Shown here piece by piece: positions 1 through 8,141 of a DNA stretch of 57,475 nucleotides. The position numbers and the translations under genes were made by a program. The first letter of the stretch is position 1, and the number at the start of each line of letters is the position of its first letter. The stretch spans positions 1 to 57,475 of the forward strand of contig CAINWP010000097.1 in the NCBI GenBank assembly GCA_903854475.1, in the 5' to 3' direction. The notes beneath the pieces are model-generated. The model made no database searches and was not told where the DNA came from. It was given only the letters and a program-made list of their open reading frames with translations. Source of the DNA: an uncultured Verrucomicrobiota bacterium (lineage in GTDB: Bacteria; Verrucomicrobiota; Verrucomicrobiia; Limisphaerales; UBA9464).

Positions 1-168
1 CCGTTTGAGTGGGGGTTTCAACCGTTTGAGTGGGGGTTTCAACCGTTTGAGTGGGGGTTTCAACCGTTTGAGTGGGGGTTTCAACCGTTTGAGTGGGGGT
101 CTCAACCGTTTGAGTGGGGGTCTCAACCGTTTGAGTGGGGGTCTCAACCGTTTGAGTGGGGGTTTCAG
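1..168. repeat. 21-bp tandem repeat, 8 units
   Basis: Eight consecutive copies of CCGTTTGAGTGGGGGTTTCA plus one base. Units 1-4 read GGGTTTCA, units 5-7 GGGTCTCA, and unit 8 ends CAG. On the minus strand they encode TPTQTVE heptads. The array runs to the first base of the window, so its true copy number is unknown. Confidence 0.97.
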
Positions 169-862
169 TAACGTTTCCGGCGAGAACGTCAGCAGTATCC
201 ACCGGCGTGTAGGGGGTATCCACCGGCGTGTAGGGGGTATCCACTACATCCTTGTTATAGGTCGCAACATACTTGTCTGCATTGGGGTCTTGAGTATTTG
301 TTGAAAGGACATCGGGAGTATTTTCACTAGCCTGTCTTTCAGCATCGCTCTGCCGCACCATTTCCATCGTGGCGTCTGCTTCGGCCTGCCCGCTTAGGAT
401 CTGTACGGGGGATCCGTTGTAATTATCCAGTGCGAAACCGGTGAAGTCGCCAAATCCCGGTCCGCCATACGAAGCACCACGGGTGTCCTCTGGCTGTATC
501 CCAGCAATATTTGCTGCGATAGAGTTGTACATATTTTTAGTTTGGTCGCTAAGTGATACCCCACTATCATTCGATCTAAAATATGGGATTTGACTGGTGA
601 TCTCCCGAGCCTTGATTGCATAAGGCTGGAGCTTATCCAACTTTTGCTGTTCCGTTAAACTTGGATCTGCAACGATCCTTTCGCTAAGAATAATATTGTC
701 AAGACGAGCCCTGTTTGCCTCAAAGGACCCCCCTAGGTCCTGCTGCTGCAAGGCCACTTGTGCATCACTGACAAAAGGATACAGCTCCTCCAGTGATTTT
801 GAGGCGGTAGCAGTAGTAGCGGCAGGGGTCGTTTTTTTGACGACGTCTTCGCTATCAGCCAT
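1..862 (-). CDS. Repeat-rich virion-operon protein, N-terminal part (runs off the window)
   Basis: An open frame starts at ATG 862 (MADSEDVVKKTT) and stays open for 287 codons to the window edge, so its 3' end is missing. Residues 1-200 are a mixed, mostly polar region. Then come two VDTPYTP units and eight seven-residue TPTQTVE units encoded by 21-bp repeats. The start lies one base past the stop of the transglycosylase gene (TGA at 866-864), which suggests co-translation. No known domain is recognised. I infer that it continues as the frame entering from 57475, because reading minus-strand across the joined ends keeps the usual phage order (portal, then scaffold and capsid). It could be a head-interior or fibre-like protein; function unknown. 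Confidence 0.8.
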   Translation of the reverse strand, partial: MADSEDVVKKTTPAATTATASKSLEELYPFVSDAQVALQQQDLGGSFEANRARLDNIILSERIVADPSLTEQQKLDKLQPYAIKAREITSQIPYFRSNDSGVSLSDQTKNMYNSIAANIAGIQPEDTRGASYGGPGFGDFTGFALDNYNGSPVQILSGQAEADATMEMVRQSDAERQASENTPDVLSTNTQDPNADKYVATYNKDVVDTPYTPVDTPYTPVDTADVLAGNVTETPTQTVETPTQTVETPTQTVETPTQTVETPTQTVETPTQTVETPTQTVETPTQT

Positions 863-863
863 G

Positions 864-2246
864 TCACATCACCCCGGTGCGGTCGTGGAACATCCTTGAG
901 AACGCAGTGCCGATTTCGGGATGTGTCGAGATGGCCGCTTGAACTATCTGCACATTACCATCAGCGAGGTGCCCAGCCAACTTGCCCGCAGTCTTTGCTG
1001 AGAGGGCAGGCTTCGTGGACTTGGCTATCAGAGAAGCAGTTTTGCTCCAGTCGCCGCCGATGCGGCCGGTGAAGTCTCTGAAATAGGTAATGGCCTTCCT
1101 AGCCAACGTACCAGAAGCCGACGCCGAAGCATTGAGCTTGTCAAAGGGCGCACGGGTGACGGCCTTCTTCTCGAAGAGAACAGCCGTGGGATGGGCCGCA
1201 TTCCTTCCAAGGATGCCTTCATACCCCTTCGCACGGATGTCCTTCTCCAACTGATTGAGGGCCGCAGGGGACGTGCCACGGTACAGTTTCAGGGGGTCCT
1301 TTGCCAAGTCGTACAGCTTGTCGCTTGTGGCGGTGTACGCATACTTGCCCACCTTCTCTTCCGGCAGAACATCGCCCGGCTTGCCAAGGTAGAAGTAGCT
1401 ACGACGGGGGTTCCCATCCTTGCGGGCCAAGGTACGTTTGGCATCGTCCCCCAGATCATTCGTGCCGTAGAAATCTGGGTCCACAACTCTAAGATCAGGC
1501 TTGTTGCTGTAATGCGTTAGCATTACCGGCTTGCTCTTCAAGGCGCTGACGATACCACCCTCGGCGTAGGTTACTTCGGGGATCGGCAGCAATGGTCCGG
1601 GGGCCGGGGACTCAAAAGCTTTCGCCGAGTTCCGCAGCATGTTGAGCGCGAGAGCGGTCTTCTTGGTCGGGCTTGTCAGGGCTGCGGGCATCTCCTCATC
1701 GGAACTGGGAACGGGTTCCGTGGTCGCCGCTACTTGGTCCAAGGGCTTGGAGGTCTTCAGGGCACTGAAGGGCTTGATGGCCTCGGGGTCCACGCCCTCG
1801 TACTTGCCGAAGATCTGCTCGACAAAACCCTTTGAGGTGCCAGCCTTGTCACCACCATTAGCCGTGACAGCCTTGTCTCCAACAGCTCCGCCCGCAGGGG
1901 CATCTCCGCTGTTCAGAAGCTTCAGGGCACCCCCAGCACCTTGTTGATGAGCCAGATACAGTGTCTTCCCATCGGGGTTTTCCACACCGTTCTTTTGGAG
2001 TATGGCTCGGTTCTGAACAGCCAAGCGCGCCGCAGCGTCTGCCGAAGCCGCAAGATCGTCCGGATTTTCAAGACCCATGGCCTTGGCGGTGCTGTCCTTG
2101 AACTGAAACGGTCCTTTGGCATCGCTGTTCTTGCTTCTGAGGTTCGCGCCACGGCTGCTCTCGATCTCATACAGGCGACCCAAGTACCCATCGGGCAGTC
2201 GATACTTGGCTTCCAGTGTAGCAAACAGTTCTTTTTCGGAGGCCAT
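864..2246 (-). CDS. Virion lytic transglycosylase with a C-terminal polyvalent-protein domain
   Basis: 460 aa. Residues 20-112 match the SLT/goose-lysozyme-like transglycosylase pattern: YEIESSRG (catalytic Glu29), GPFQF (45-49) and YLAHQQGAGG (97-106). Such proteins cut peptidoglycan during DNA entry. A linker ends in AEGGIV (228-233). Residues 238-365 then hold a second domain with THYS, DPDFYGTN, SYFYLG and YAYTATSDKLYDL motifs; I remember this type from phage polyvalent proteins but cannot name its Pfam family. The start ATG overlaps the portal stop (TAATG). Position between portal and capsid genes fits an injected virion enzyme; the lysis-time endolysin is a different gene at 26543. Confidence 0.8.
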   Translation of the reverse strand: MASEKELFATLEAKYRLPDGYLGRLYEIESSRGANLRSKNSDAKGPFQFKDSTAKAMGLENPDDLAASADAAARLAVQNRAILQKNGVENPDGKTLYLAHQQGAGGALKLLNSGDAPAGGAVGDKAVTANGGDKAGTSKGFVEQIFGKYEGVDPEAIKPFSALKTSKPLDQVAATTEPVPSSDEEMPAALTSPTKKTALALNMLRNSAKAFESPAPGPLLPIPEVTYAEGGIVSALKSKPVMLTHYSNKPDLRVVDPDFYGTNDLGDDAKRTLARKDGNPRRSYFYLGKPGDVLPEEKVGKYAYTATSDKLYDLAKDPLKLYRGTSPAALNQLEKDIRAKGYEGILGRNAAHPTAVLFEKKAVTRAPFDKLNASASASGTLARKAITYFRDFTGRIGGDWSKTASLIAKSTKPALSAKTAGKLAGHLADGNVQIVQAAISTHPEIGTAFSRMFHDRTGVM

Positions 2247-4678
2247 TACACCCTCTTTGATTCACGAACCCTTTGCAGGGAGACGTTGGCGCGGAGCTGC
2301 TGGATGTCTTCATTCGAGGACCTACGCTGGTTGTCCTCTTCCTGCCGTTGCTGGAGCTTGCGCTCGTCAAGGTCGATGCGCAGGGCGGCTTCCTCAGCCT
2401 TCTGCTTGACGGTTTGCTCACGGATATCGAGGTCCCGCTTCTGCAAAGCAACCAGCGGATCATCGGCCTTCTCAGGGGCAAGCTGTTGCAAGACCTGTTC
2501 GATGAGCTGCGCTTCGATAGCAGCCGCAGCCTTCTGAAGAAGCTGGGGCGGCGGGGTCGGAGCAGACATTGGAGCGCCCGTCTGCGGGTGCGGCGTCTGC
2601 GAAGCGGCCTGATGGGCCTCAGCGGCATGCTGTTGAACCTGTTGCATGGCCATGTACGTGACATGTTCAAACACATGCGCCAGCAGAATGCCATACACCT
2701 GAGGCGAAGTCTGGATTAGGTTCGACTTAATGAAGGCAACATGGGACGCCATATGGGACACGTGATCCTGATCTGGGAACGCCTTAAGCGCAGGAGCCCC
2801 ATTTGGAACCAGCATTGACCGGGCGTTCTCCATGGCCGGGCCATCAGGCTTGGGCTGCGGAGGGGGAGGCAAGATAAGGTCGATATCGCGCACACCAAGG
2901 GCCGAGTACATGCGATGGTACGCCTCGTACTGGTTGTGCATCTGCGGAGCGGCCTGCGCGAGGCGGAGCTGCTCCTGCGCCAGCGAGATCCGCTGAGTCA
3001 TCGAAAAAATATTGGGGTCCGAGACCGGGACGATATCGATCCGGTCATCGAAATCCTGCGCGAAGATTTGTTTACCCCCCGCCACATCGTAAGGATAAGC
3101 CTCTACGCTTTCTTTAATCGCCTGCGTCAGGAGTTTCAGCTCCTGCTTTTGGGCGTAGTGCAGGCGCTTGTGGACCGCGCTTAACACACGGCTACCACGC
3201 TCCAGCAAAGCAATGGTCGTGCCGACCGGCATCTCCTGATTAGAGTCCGTCATGCCCATGTCGGACGTTCCGACGAACTTTTCAGCCGCCGATATGCAGA
3301 AACCGAGGAGCTGCATAAGAGTTGCGCTGGGTTCCTTGTACGGGAGCGGCATCAAGCTTTCGCGAAGGCTTCCGCCGGGGGCATCCACGTCCCGCCACTC
3401 GCCCGGTTGGAGCAAGGACCCCTCGTCTTGGATGCGCAGGCCCTTGGCCTTGAACCCCGCAGGAAGGTTTGACAGGGTTCCAGCGTCGATGAGCTGACGG
3501 AGGATCGAAGTCGAGCTGCGCGACAGGTTCCCCAGCATGTGAACAAGGCCAAACCCGTAGAAACCGAGGCCGGGCATGAACTTGTAGTGGACGAAGTACT
3601 GGCGTTTGCGCTTTTTGGGGTCAGCCGGGTCGTAGTTCCGGCGAACGGCCAGCACATCTCCCGTATCAGAGTTGATCGTGACGATGTAGGGGAGCTTGAT
3701 ACCGGTTTCGTGGCCGTCTTGGTCCTTATCCTCGAACCCTTCGAGGTCCAAGTACGTGTGGATCTCGTACAGGGTGTAAGTTTCGGTCTCTGACCCCGGC
3801 TCAATACCAGAAACCGTGTCGATTTTCTCTTCGATCACGTCTCTTTCGGTGTTATCCGGGTCACTTTGCTCGATATCGCGGTAGAAACCGGACACTTGCT
3901 GCTTGCGAAGGTCGTTCTTCGTGACCCGCAGCACATGAGTTACACGTTCAGCGGTCGCCAAATCCCTCGCACCATAGGGAACGATGAGGTCTTTGGGCAA
4001 AACGTAGGGGGAAACCGCCCGTCCAAGGTCCCCGTCGCGGTAGACCTTCTTAAAAGTTGACCCACCATAGCCAAGATAGTACAGCATCTGGTCATAGTCT
4101 GGATCGTACTCCTCCATTTCAACGGTAATATAGTAGTTGAGGAAGTCCTTAACCCGTTCAGCCTGCTGTTCCTTGACCGGGTTGCTTGATCCGAGGATCT
4201 GTGTGCGGACCGGGCCATTTGACGGGAGCATCTCCTTGTAGGCCTGCGCCTGAAACTGCGTGACCGCCTCGTTCAGGATAGGATGAGTGACGCCCGTGGA
4301 CCCTTCGAAGGGCTCCGTCCGCTCATCGTACTTCAAGCCAAGAAGATTTAGACCCTCTTCGTAGATCTTCTTCCACTCTGCCCTGCTTTCATCATCATCT
4401 TCCACGAGATCGATGAGTTCGTTGGAGATCGCCTTGAGTTCCTGAGGTTCAAGGACCTCGGCCAAATTGTCCCCGAAGCCAATGGACGAGATGTCCTTGT
4501 TCATCGTGGACGACCCGTACGTGATTACCGCACCGCCGTCCTCGTCTTCTTCGATGGTGTAGTCTGCTTCAGCCTCGTCCTTGGGCTCGTCCAATACGAC
4601 GTTCGCCCCCTCCATCTCAGACCCATCAGGAGCCTGCATCAGGCCTTTTTCGATACCGTTGAAGGGGGACATAGCCAT
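2246..4678 (-). CDS. Portal protein
   Basis: 810 aa, the size of long podovirus portals. The N-terminus is acidic. The core has the typical run of EGLNLLGLKYDERTEPFEG, THPILNEAVTQFQAQA and LNYYITVEMEEYDPDYDQML, with FYGFGLVHMLGNLSRSST in the stem/crown region and a Gln/Lys-rich helical C-terminus (about 700-810) like a barrel or tail helix. Twelve copies normally form the DNA gate at one capsid vertex and dock the terminase. It lies between terL and the transglycosylase with one-base TAATG overlaps on both sides, so the three are translationally coupled. Confidence 0.92.
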   Translation of the reverse strand: MAMSPFNGIEKGLMQAPDGSEMEGANVVLDEPKDEAEADYTIEEDEDGGAVITYGSSTMNKDISSIGFGDNLAEVLEPQELKAISNELIDLVEDDDESRAEWKKIYEEGLNLLGLKYDERTEPFEGSTGVTHPILNEAVTQFQAQAYKEMLPSNGPVRTQILGSSNPVKEQQAERVKDFLNYYITVEMEEYDPDYDQMLYYLGYGGSTFKKVYRDGDLGRAVSPYVLPKDLIVPYGARDLATAERVTHVLRVTKNDLRKQQVSGFYRDIEQSDPDNTERDVIEEKIDTVSGIEPGSETETYTLYEIHTYLDLEGFEDKDQDGHETGIKLPYIVTINSDTGDVLAVRRNYDPADPKKRKRQYFVHYKFMPGLGFYGFGLVHMLGNLSRSSTSILRQLIDAGTLSNLPAGFKAKGLRIQDEGSLLQPGEWRDVDAPGGSLRESLMPLPYKEPSATLMQLLGFCISAAEKFVGTSDMGMTDSNQEMPVGTTIALLERGSRVLSAVHKRLHYAQKQELKLLTQAIKESVEAYPYDVAGGKQIFAQDFDDRIDIVPVSDPNIFSMTQRISLAQEQLRLAQAAPQMHNQYEAYHRMYSALGVRDIDLILPPPPQPKPDGPAMENARSMLVPNGAPALKAFPDQDHVSHMASHVAFIKSNLIQTSPQVYGILLAHVFEHVTYMAMQQVQQHAAEAHQAASQTPHPQTGAPMSAPTPPPQLLQKAAAAIEAQLIEQVLQQLAPEKADDPLVALQKRDLDIREQTVKQKAEEAALRIDLDERKLQQRQEEDNQRRSSNEDIQQLRANVSLQRVRESKRV

Positions 4679-6144
4679 TAGTAATAGACCCTGTTTGATG
4701 GATACCTAGTGACTTCCATCTCGTAATCATCAGGGTGGCCGATGAACCCGCCCTGCCTAAATCTCATCAGTGCCTGAGTGGCGCAATCGACGTGGTCGTC
4801 GTTTTCCCCGAATGGGAAGGACGCCAACTCCTCGACAACTTCCTCAGCCCACGAAGTGTCTGGTCTCCAGATCAGCCCTGACTCGAACAAGGGGGAGACC
4901 GAGTTCACCCTAGAGTGTTTATCATTACCACGGGAGGGCGTAAAGTTTACAACGGGAATGCCCATGTGACGCAGTTCCTGAGTGAGCGGGGTCCCCGATG
5001 CCTTGGCCTCGATCAAGACCGTCTCCGGATCCCAGTACTTGTACTCTTCCAGAGCGATGCGCTTGAGATCCGGGAACTCCCACCGCCCTTTCTTGGCGTC
5101 CAAGAGGATCGCATTGGGCGGCGAATCCTCGGTCGGAAAGAACACCCCCCACGTCTGGATGGCGCTATAGTCAGCGGTCCGTGTTTTGAGGAACGCCGTG
5201 TCGTAGCTCTGGATCACGTACTGGAGCCGGGGGATGTCCTTCTTGTCCCAGATTTTCCACCAGTCCCGCTTGATCAGAGAGGAGGCATCGGACGTGGGGC
5301 GCTGCATATACTGCGCCATCCACTTGGACAAGGAGATCGAAGCCTTGATCTTCTCCAGTTCCTCCAGCTTCCAGTATTCTGGCCATAGGGGTTCTCCGCT
5401 ATCGAAGATCGCTGGGAACTCCACGATCTCCCACTGGTCGGCCTTGGGGTCCATGGCCTGTTGCTTGATCAGGCGGGCCGTCAGGTCGGCGTCCCCCCAT
5501 CTCGTCATAACAATGATGATCGCCCCGCCGGGTTGCAGACGCTGGCGGGGGCCAGACATGTACCACTCCCAAGCATTGTCCAAGGCAGTAGGGCTCATCG
5601 CGTCCTGTTCGGAGTGCGGATCGTCGACAATAAACAGATCAGCTCCTCGACCCGCAATACTCCCGCCCACACCCGCCGCATAATATTCACCACCGTCATC
5701 TGTTTCCCACCTATATGCGGCCTTGCTATCGGCCCGAAGTTTCACATCAGGAAAGACCTTCTTGTAGTCCTCCCCATCCATCAGGTTTCTGACCTTGCGG
5801 CCGAAGCGGATCGAGAGGTCCGCCGTATGAGTGGCCTGCATGATCTTTTTCGTTGGTACTCGGCCAATGAACCACGAGGGGAACAAGTAGCTGGCGAACT
5901 CTGACTTCGTGTGCCTCGGTGGCATATTGATGATCAGGCGCTTCAGCGTACCGTTGGCCACGGCCTCAAGCTTCTCGGCCACAATGTGGTGGTGCCTACC
6001 GGCCACGAACCCCGGCCAAACGAACTTCACGTACTCGATGAAGTTGTCGTGGGCCTTCTTCGAGGACTCCAGTTGCGCGAGCCGGTCATACAGCTTGGCA
6101 AGCTTCTTGAGGTTCTCTTCGTCAATGCGGGGAGCAATGGGCAT
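4678..6144 (-). CDS. terL: Terminase large subunit
   Basis: 488 aa packaging motor. The ATPase half carries a variant Walker A, PPRHTKS (75-81), Walker B LFIVDDPHSEQD (170-181) and the motif III-like VMTRW (212-216). The RNase H-fold nuclease half has acidic residues at SYDTAF (D315), LIEAKASG (E379) and DDHVDCA (D453). All expected catalytic positions are intact. The protein translocates DNA through the portal and cuts the concatemer. The start at 6144 has only a weak ribosome site (GGAATATCC). It is separated from terS by the plus-strand block 6516-9106, an unusual split of the two terminase genes. Confidence 0.95.
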   Translation of the reverse strand: MPIAPRIDEENLKKLAKLYDRLAQLESSKKAHDNFIEYVKFVWPGFVAGRHHHIVAEKLEAVANGTLKRLIINMPPRHTKSEFASYLFPSWFIGRVPTKKIMQATHTADLSIRFGRKVRNLMDGEDYKKVFPDVKLRADSKAAYRWETDDGGEYYAAGVGGSIAGRGADLFIVDDPHSEQDAMSPTALDNAWEWYMSGPRQRLQPGGAIIIVMTRWGDADLTARLIKQQAMDPKADQWEIVEFPAIFDSGEPLWPEYWKLEELEKIKASISLSKWMAQYMQRPTSDASSLIKRDWWKIWDKKDIPRLQYVIQSYDTAFLKTRTADYSAIQTWGVFFPTEDSPPNAILLDAKKGRWEFPDLKRIALEEYKYWDPETVLIEAKASGTPLTQELRHMGIPVVNFTPSRGNDKHSRVNSVSPLFESGLIWRPDTSWAEEVVEELASFPFGENDDHVDCATQALMRFRQGGFIGHPDDYEMEVTRYPSNRVYY

Positions 6145-6515
6145 GGATATTCCATGGGGGTGGGTGGTCCGGGACCCACGGTACTACAAAATATAGATGG
6201 GGGGTAGGGGATCCTAGGGGGTCTTTGTTGACAATTGGGGTGGCGGATTTTTTACAATTGGTAACTTAGCGTGGAAAATCGGGTTTTACGCGCGCCCGCG
6301 AAGCCCGCGCCCTGTTAGGGGGGTGTCGGGTTGCTGACAGGACCGTGTCGGGATCTTGACAGGGGCCAAGGGACCCATGGTGGCATGGACCTTGCATGGC
6401 GTGGCGATTCGTTGTGTGATCACGTGTTTGTGATATTGACTATGTGTGCGCCTTGCTTCATTCTGTCTATGTGATTCGCAATCGTGCAATCACATAAAAA
6501 AGAAAGCGATTAAAC
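6145..6515. promoter_or_regulatory. Divergent control region between terL and early block 1
   Basis: 371 bp without a gene. It contains TTGTTGACAATT at 6225-6236, a 12-mer shared with the other control region at 10448-10459. TTGACA at 6228 is followed after 19 bp by TACAAT, a possible plus-strand promoter with long spacing. A 19-bp direct repeat lies at 6323-6363. TTGACT at 6436 precedes a weak CATTCT at 6459. GTGATCAC and several GTGAT half-sites lie at 6415-6475. No clear minus-strand promoter for terL is visible. Confidence 0.5.
6323..6363. repeat. 19-bp direct repeat pair, 22-bp spacing
   Basis: GTGTCGGGTTGCTGACAGG (6323-6341) and GTGTCGGGATCTTGACAGG (6345-6363). They share GTGTCGGG and TGACAGG, with start positions 22 bp apart, about two helical turns. 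That suits cooperative binding by a phage regulator on one DNA face. The role is inferred. Confidence 0.75.
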
Positions 6516-6890
6516 ATGACCGATCTAATCAAAGCCCTCGCCGACGGCGCCGCCCTCTTGTCTCGCCTCGGCGAGATGGTGGAACGGGTCGAGGCCTATC
6601 ACGCCGAGATGGACACGTTGAAAGCCCGGATCGATGAACTTGAAGGAAAGCTCGTGGACATGGACACCATGGACACGGACCACGCCGACCTGATCGAGCG
6701 CCTTGACGAGCGGGTCGACCGTATCAAGGATCGGGTCGTCACTCTTGAAAACGACTCGGGTCGTTGGCTCGAGACCGGAGACGATCTCGACTCGCAGATC
6801 GAAACCGTTGTCGAGCGGGTCCTAGACCGCGTCCTAGAAGACACTCTCGACTCCGCCCTCTCGGGTCGCGAGATCACCGTCACCCTCTAA
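6516..6890 (+). CDS. Coiled-coil protein, early block 1
   Basis: 124 aa, not recognised. Heptad-like helices (LSRLGEMVERVEAYHAEM, ARIDELEGKLVDMD, LIERLDERVDRIKDRVVTL) span about residues 12-80. A second acidic helix (ETVVERVLDRVLEDTL) lies near the C-terminus, so an elongated oligomer is likely. It is first in its operon, preceded by a weak AAAGAAAG ribosome site. Codon use is strongly G/C at third positions, unlike the cassette at 8142. Immediately downstream is a GCAA-capped hairpin. Confidence 0.7.
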   Translation: MTDLIKALADGAALLSRLGEMVERVEAYHAEMDTLKARIDELEGKLVDMDTMDTDHADLIERLDERVDRIKDRVVTLENDSGRWLETGDDLDSQIETVVERVLDRVLEDTLDSALSGREITVTL

Positions 6891-6897
6891 CCCAACC

Positions 6898-6919
6898 GGG
6901 GAGAGCGCAAGCTCTCCCC
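6898..6919 (+). other. GCAA-tetraloop RNA hairpin, copy 1
   Basis: GGGGAGAGC - GCAA - GCTCTCCCC gives a perfect 9-bp stem with a GNRA-type loop and no T-run after it. It sits between two genes, followed by GAAAGGGAA and the next ATG. The same element recurs at 7498-7519. More likely an RNA processing or stability element than a terminator. Confidence 0.8.
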
Positions 6920-6941
6920 ATTCCTCAGAAAGGGAAACATC

Positions 6942-7196
6942 ATGTCAGACGTTAACAACAGCATCGCCGCTGCCCTTGCCTCGCTCACGACCGCTCTCAC
7001 TGCTCTGGCAATCGAGACCGCGCGTAGCAGGGGCTTTGCGTCAGCCCTAGAAGACCGGATCGCAGCCCTCGAGGCGCGCGCCGTGAATCAGGATAACAAC
7101 GCCCCCGTCGGACCGACCACAACCGAGATCCTGCGGGCGCGCAACCTGACGACGTTCGAACGGGTCGCCCGGCCCGTCCGCGATGGCCAATGGTAA
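6942..7196 (+). CDS. Small helical protein, early block 1
   Basis: 84 aa, not recognised. An Ala/Leu-rich helix (about 8-30) is followed by ASALEDRIAALEARAV, a short coiled coil, then a polar tail. The ribosome site GAAAGGGAA lies 6-8 bases before ATG 6942, directly after the first GCAA hairpin. It overlaps the extended upstream frame of the next gene, so the two are probably co-translated. Confidence 0.65.
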   Translation: MSDVNNSIAAALASLTTALTALAIETARSRGFASALEDRIAALEARAVNQDNNAPVGPTTTEILRARNLTTFERVARPVRDGQW

Positions 7197-7209
7197 GGGG
7201 GGAACGAAC

Positions 7210-7491
7210 ATGTCAGATAGCTATATCACTGTTGACGAGAAGAACGGGATCACGGGATTCCATGGCCACGACGCCACGCGCCTCTTGCACGCCCGGACCG
7301 TTAAGCACGCCCTGCGGGCTTGCAAGCTCGGGTTCCGGTTGACCCGGACCGCGACCCCGACCCGGTCGTTTTCAATGGCCAGCAGGATCACCGGCAAGAC
7401 GTACAAGCGGGGCCAGTATGACCAAGCCATCGCCGACGTGAACGAATGGATCTGGGCCATGGAAGCGGCGCTCCCAGTGGTCCAGAGATGA
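7210..7491 (+). CDS. Small hypothetical protein, early block 1
   Basis: 93 aa from ATG 7210 (MSDSYITVDEKN), chosen because AAGGGGGG stands about 8 bases upstream; an in-frame ATG at 7183 lacks such a site. Basic middle region (HALRACKLGFRLTRTATPTR) and a helical C-terminus. No family recognised. Confidence 0.65.
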   Translation: MSDSYITVDEKNGITGFHGHDATRLLHARTVKHALRACKLGFRLTRTATPTRSFSMASRITGKTYKRGQYDQAIADVNEWIWAMEAALPVVQR

Positions 7492-7497
7492 TCGACC

Positions 7498-7519
7498 GGG
7501 GAGAGCGCAAGCTCTCCCC
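7498..7519 (+). other. GCAA-tetraloop RNA hairpin, copy 2
   Basis: Identical to the hairpin at 6898-6919, including the preceding ACC and the following ATT, and again placed just before GAAAGGGAA and a start codon. Duplication of the whole intergenic module suggests selection for the RNA element or recent gene duplication. Confidence 0.8.
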
Positions 7520-7541
7520 ATTTCCAGAGAAAGGGAACACC

Positions 7542-7622
7542 ATGATCCAGACAATCGAGACCGTCCTCTTCACTGCTACTTGGCTCTTCATCGGCGCGGT
7601 TGCCGCGCTCTCATTGTTCTAA
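7542..7622 (+). CDS. 26-aa membrane micro-protein
   Basis: The frame ATG 7542 to TAA 7622 encodes 26 residues. One hydrophobic segment (TVLFTATWLFIGAVAALSLF) fills nearly the entire protein. A strong ribosome site AGAAAGGGAA precedes it, placed as for its neighbours, and the next gene follows after 14 bases. The site supports real translation. It could modulate the host envelope; function unknown. Confidence 0.6.
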   Translation: MIQTIETVLFTATWLFIGAVAALSLF

Positions 7623-7636
7623 GAAAGGAACGCACC

Positions 7637-7873
7637 ATGACTCGACCCATTCACGCAATCGCTGACGAGATTATCAAGGATTGGACCAAGCCCTACTTTG
7701 GCGCGGTCCCCTATCTTGGCGCAATGCGGTTCCTTCATACCGTAGACGACACTTACGGCTATGACGACGCGCGGACCGTGATCCTCTATTTCCTGTCCAA
7801 TGCCACGACGTGGCGCGGCGAGACGGCGCGGCGCGTCAAGGCCGAACTGAAGGCCCTGACCGCGCGCCGCTAA
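7637..7873 (+). CDS. Small hypothetical protein, end of early operon 1
   Basis: 78 aa from ATG 7637, with AAGAAAGGAA upstream; the frame is open further upstream but has no ribosome site there. A compact helical protein (HAIADEIIKDWTKPYFGAV, DDARTVILYFLSNATTW) with a basic C-terminus. It resembles small proteins common in phage early regions, but I cannot name the family. An intrinsic terminator follows. Confidence 0.7.
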   Translation: MTRPIHAIADEIIKDWTKPYFGAVPYLGAMRFLHTVDDTYGYDDARTVILYFLSNATTWRGETARRVKAELKALTARR

Positions 7874-7893
7874 TCCGGATCCGCCCTGCCACC

Positions 7894-7927
7894 ATCCCCC
7901 GGTCGAAAGGCCGGGGGATATTTTTTT
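7894..7927 (+). terminator. Intrinsic terminator of early operon 1
   Basis: Stem ATCCCCCGG / CCGGGGGAT (7894-7902 and 7911-7919) with loop TCGAAAGG, followed by A and seven T. It closes the operon 6516-7873. Confidence 0.92.
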
Positions 7928-7935
7928 GCCGGGGC

Positions 7936-8032
7936 TTGTATAAATTGCATCTTAGGCCCGCGCGAAAGCCCGAGCGGCGCGTGGTTTAGTTTGTATAAAT
8001 TGCATCTTAGGCCCGCGCGAAAGGCCCGAGCG
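7936..8032. repeat. Two direct copies of the GCATCT-AGGCCCGCG repeat, long form
   Basis: TTGTATAAATTGCATCTTAG continued by GCCCGCGCGAAAG(G)CCCGAGCG occurs at 7936-7976 and 7991-8032. The core GCATCTTAGGCCCGCG lies at 7947-7962 and 8002-8017. The same core recurs at 9113, about 9208 and 9253, bracketing the two-gene cassette 8142-9106. CCAGACGCATGGCGAAA at 8045 also recurs at 9420. Confidence 0.9.
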
Positions 8033-8078
8033 ACTAGCTATGCGCCAGACGCATGGCGAAAATAAATTCAAAAACAGC

Positions 8079-8106
8079 TTGCATTCCCCCTATTGTTCTC
8101 TATACT
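8079..8106 (+). promoter_or_regulatory. Sigma70-like promoter of the two-gene cassette
   Basis: TTGCAT (8079-8084), 16-bp spacer, TATACT (8101-8106). Transcription would begin near 8113, with the AGAAAGGG ribosome site and ATG 8142 downstream. Confidence 0.65.
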
Positions 8107-8141
8107 TACACCGTTAACAAGCCGCAGAAAGGGCTTTCGCC

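Noticed and set aside
1-168. CRISPR array at the left end
   Set aside because: The 21-bp units are contiguous with no spacers and encode an in-frame heptad on the minus strand.
5-304. Plus-strand open frame with SGGFNRL repeats
   Set aside because: It is the complement of the minus-strand TPTQTVE repeats. The minus frame is open from a real start with a normal N-terminus and fits the operon.
6145-6515. tRNA or small RNA gene in the terL-early gap
   Set aside because: I could not fold a cloverleaf or find a T-loop (GTTCRANNC) with matching acceptor ends; only regulatory-type repeats are visible.
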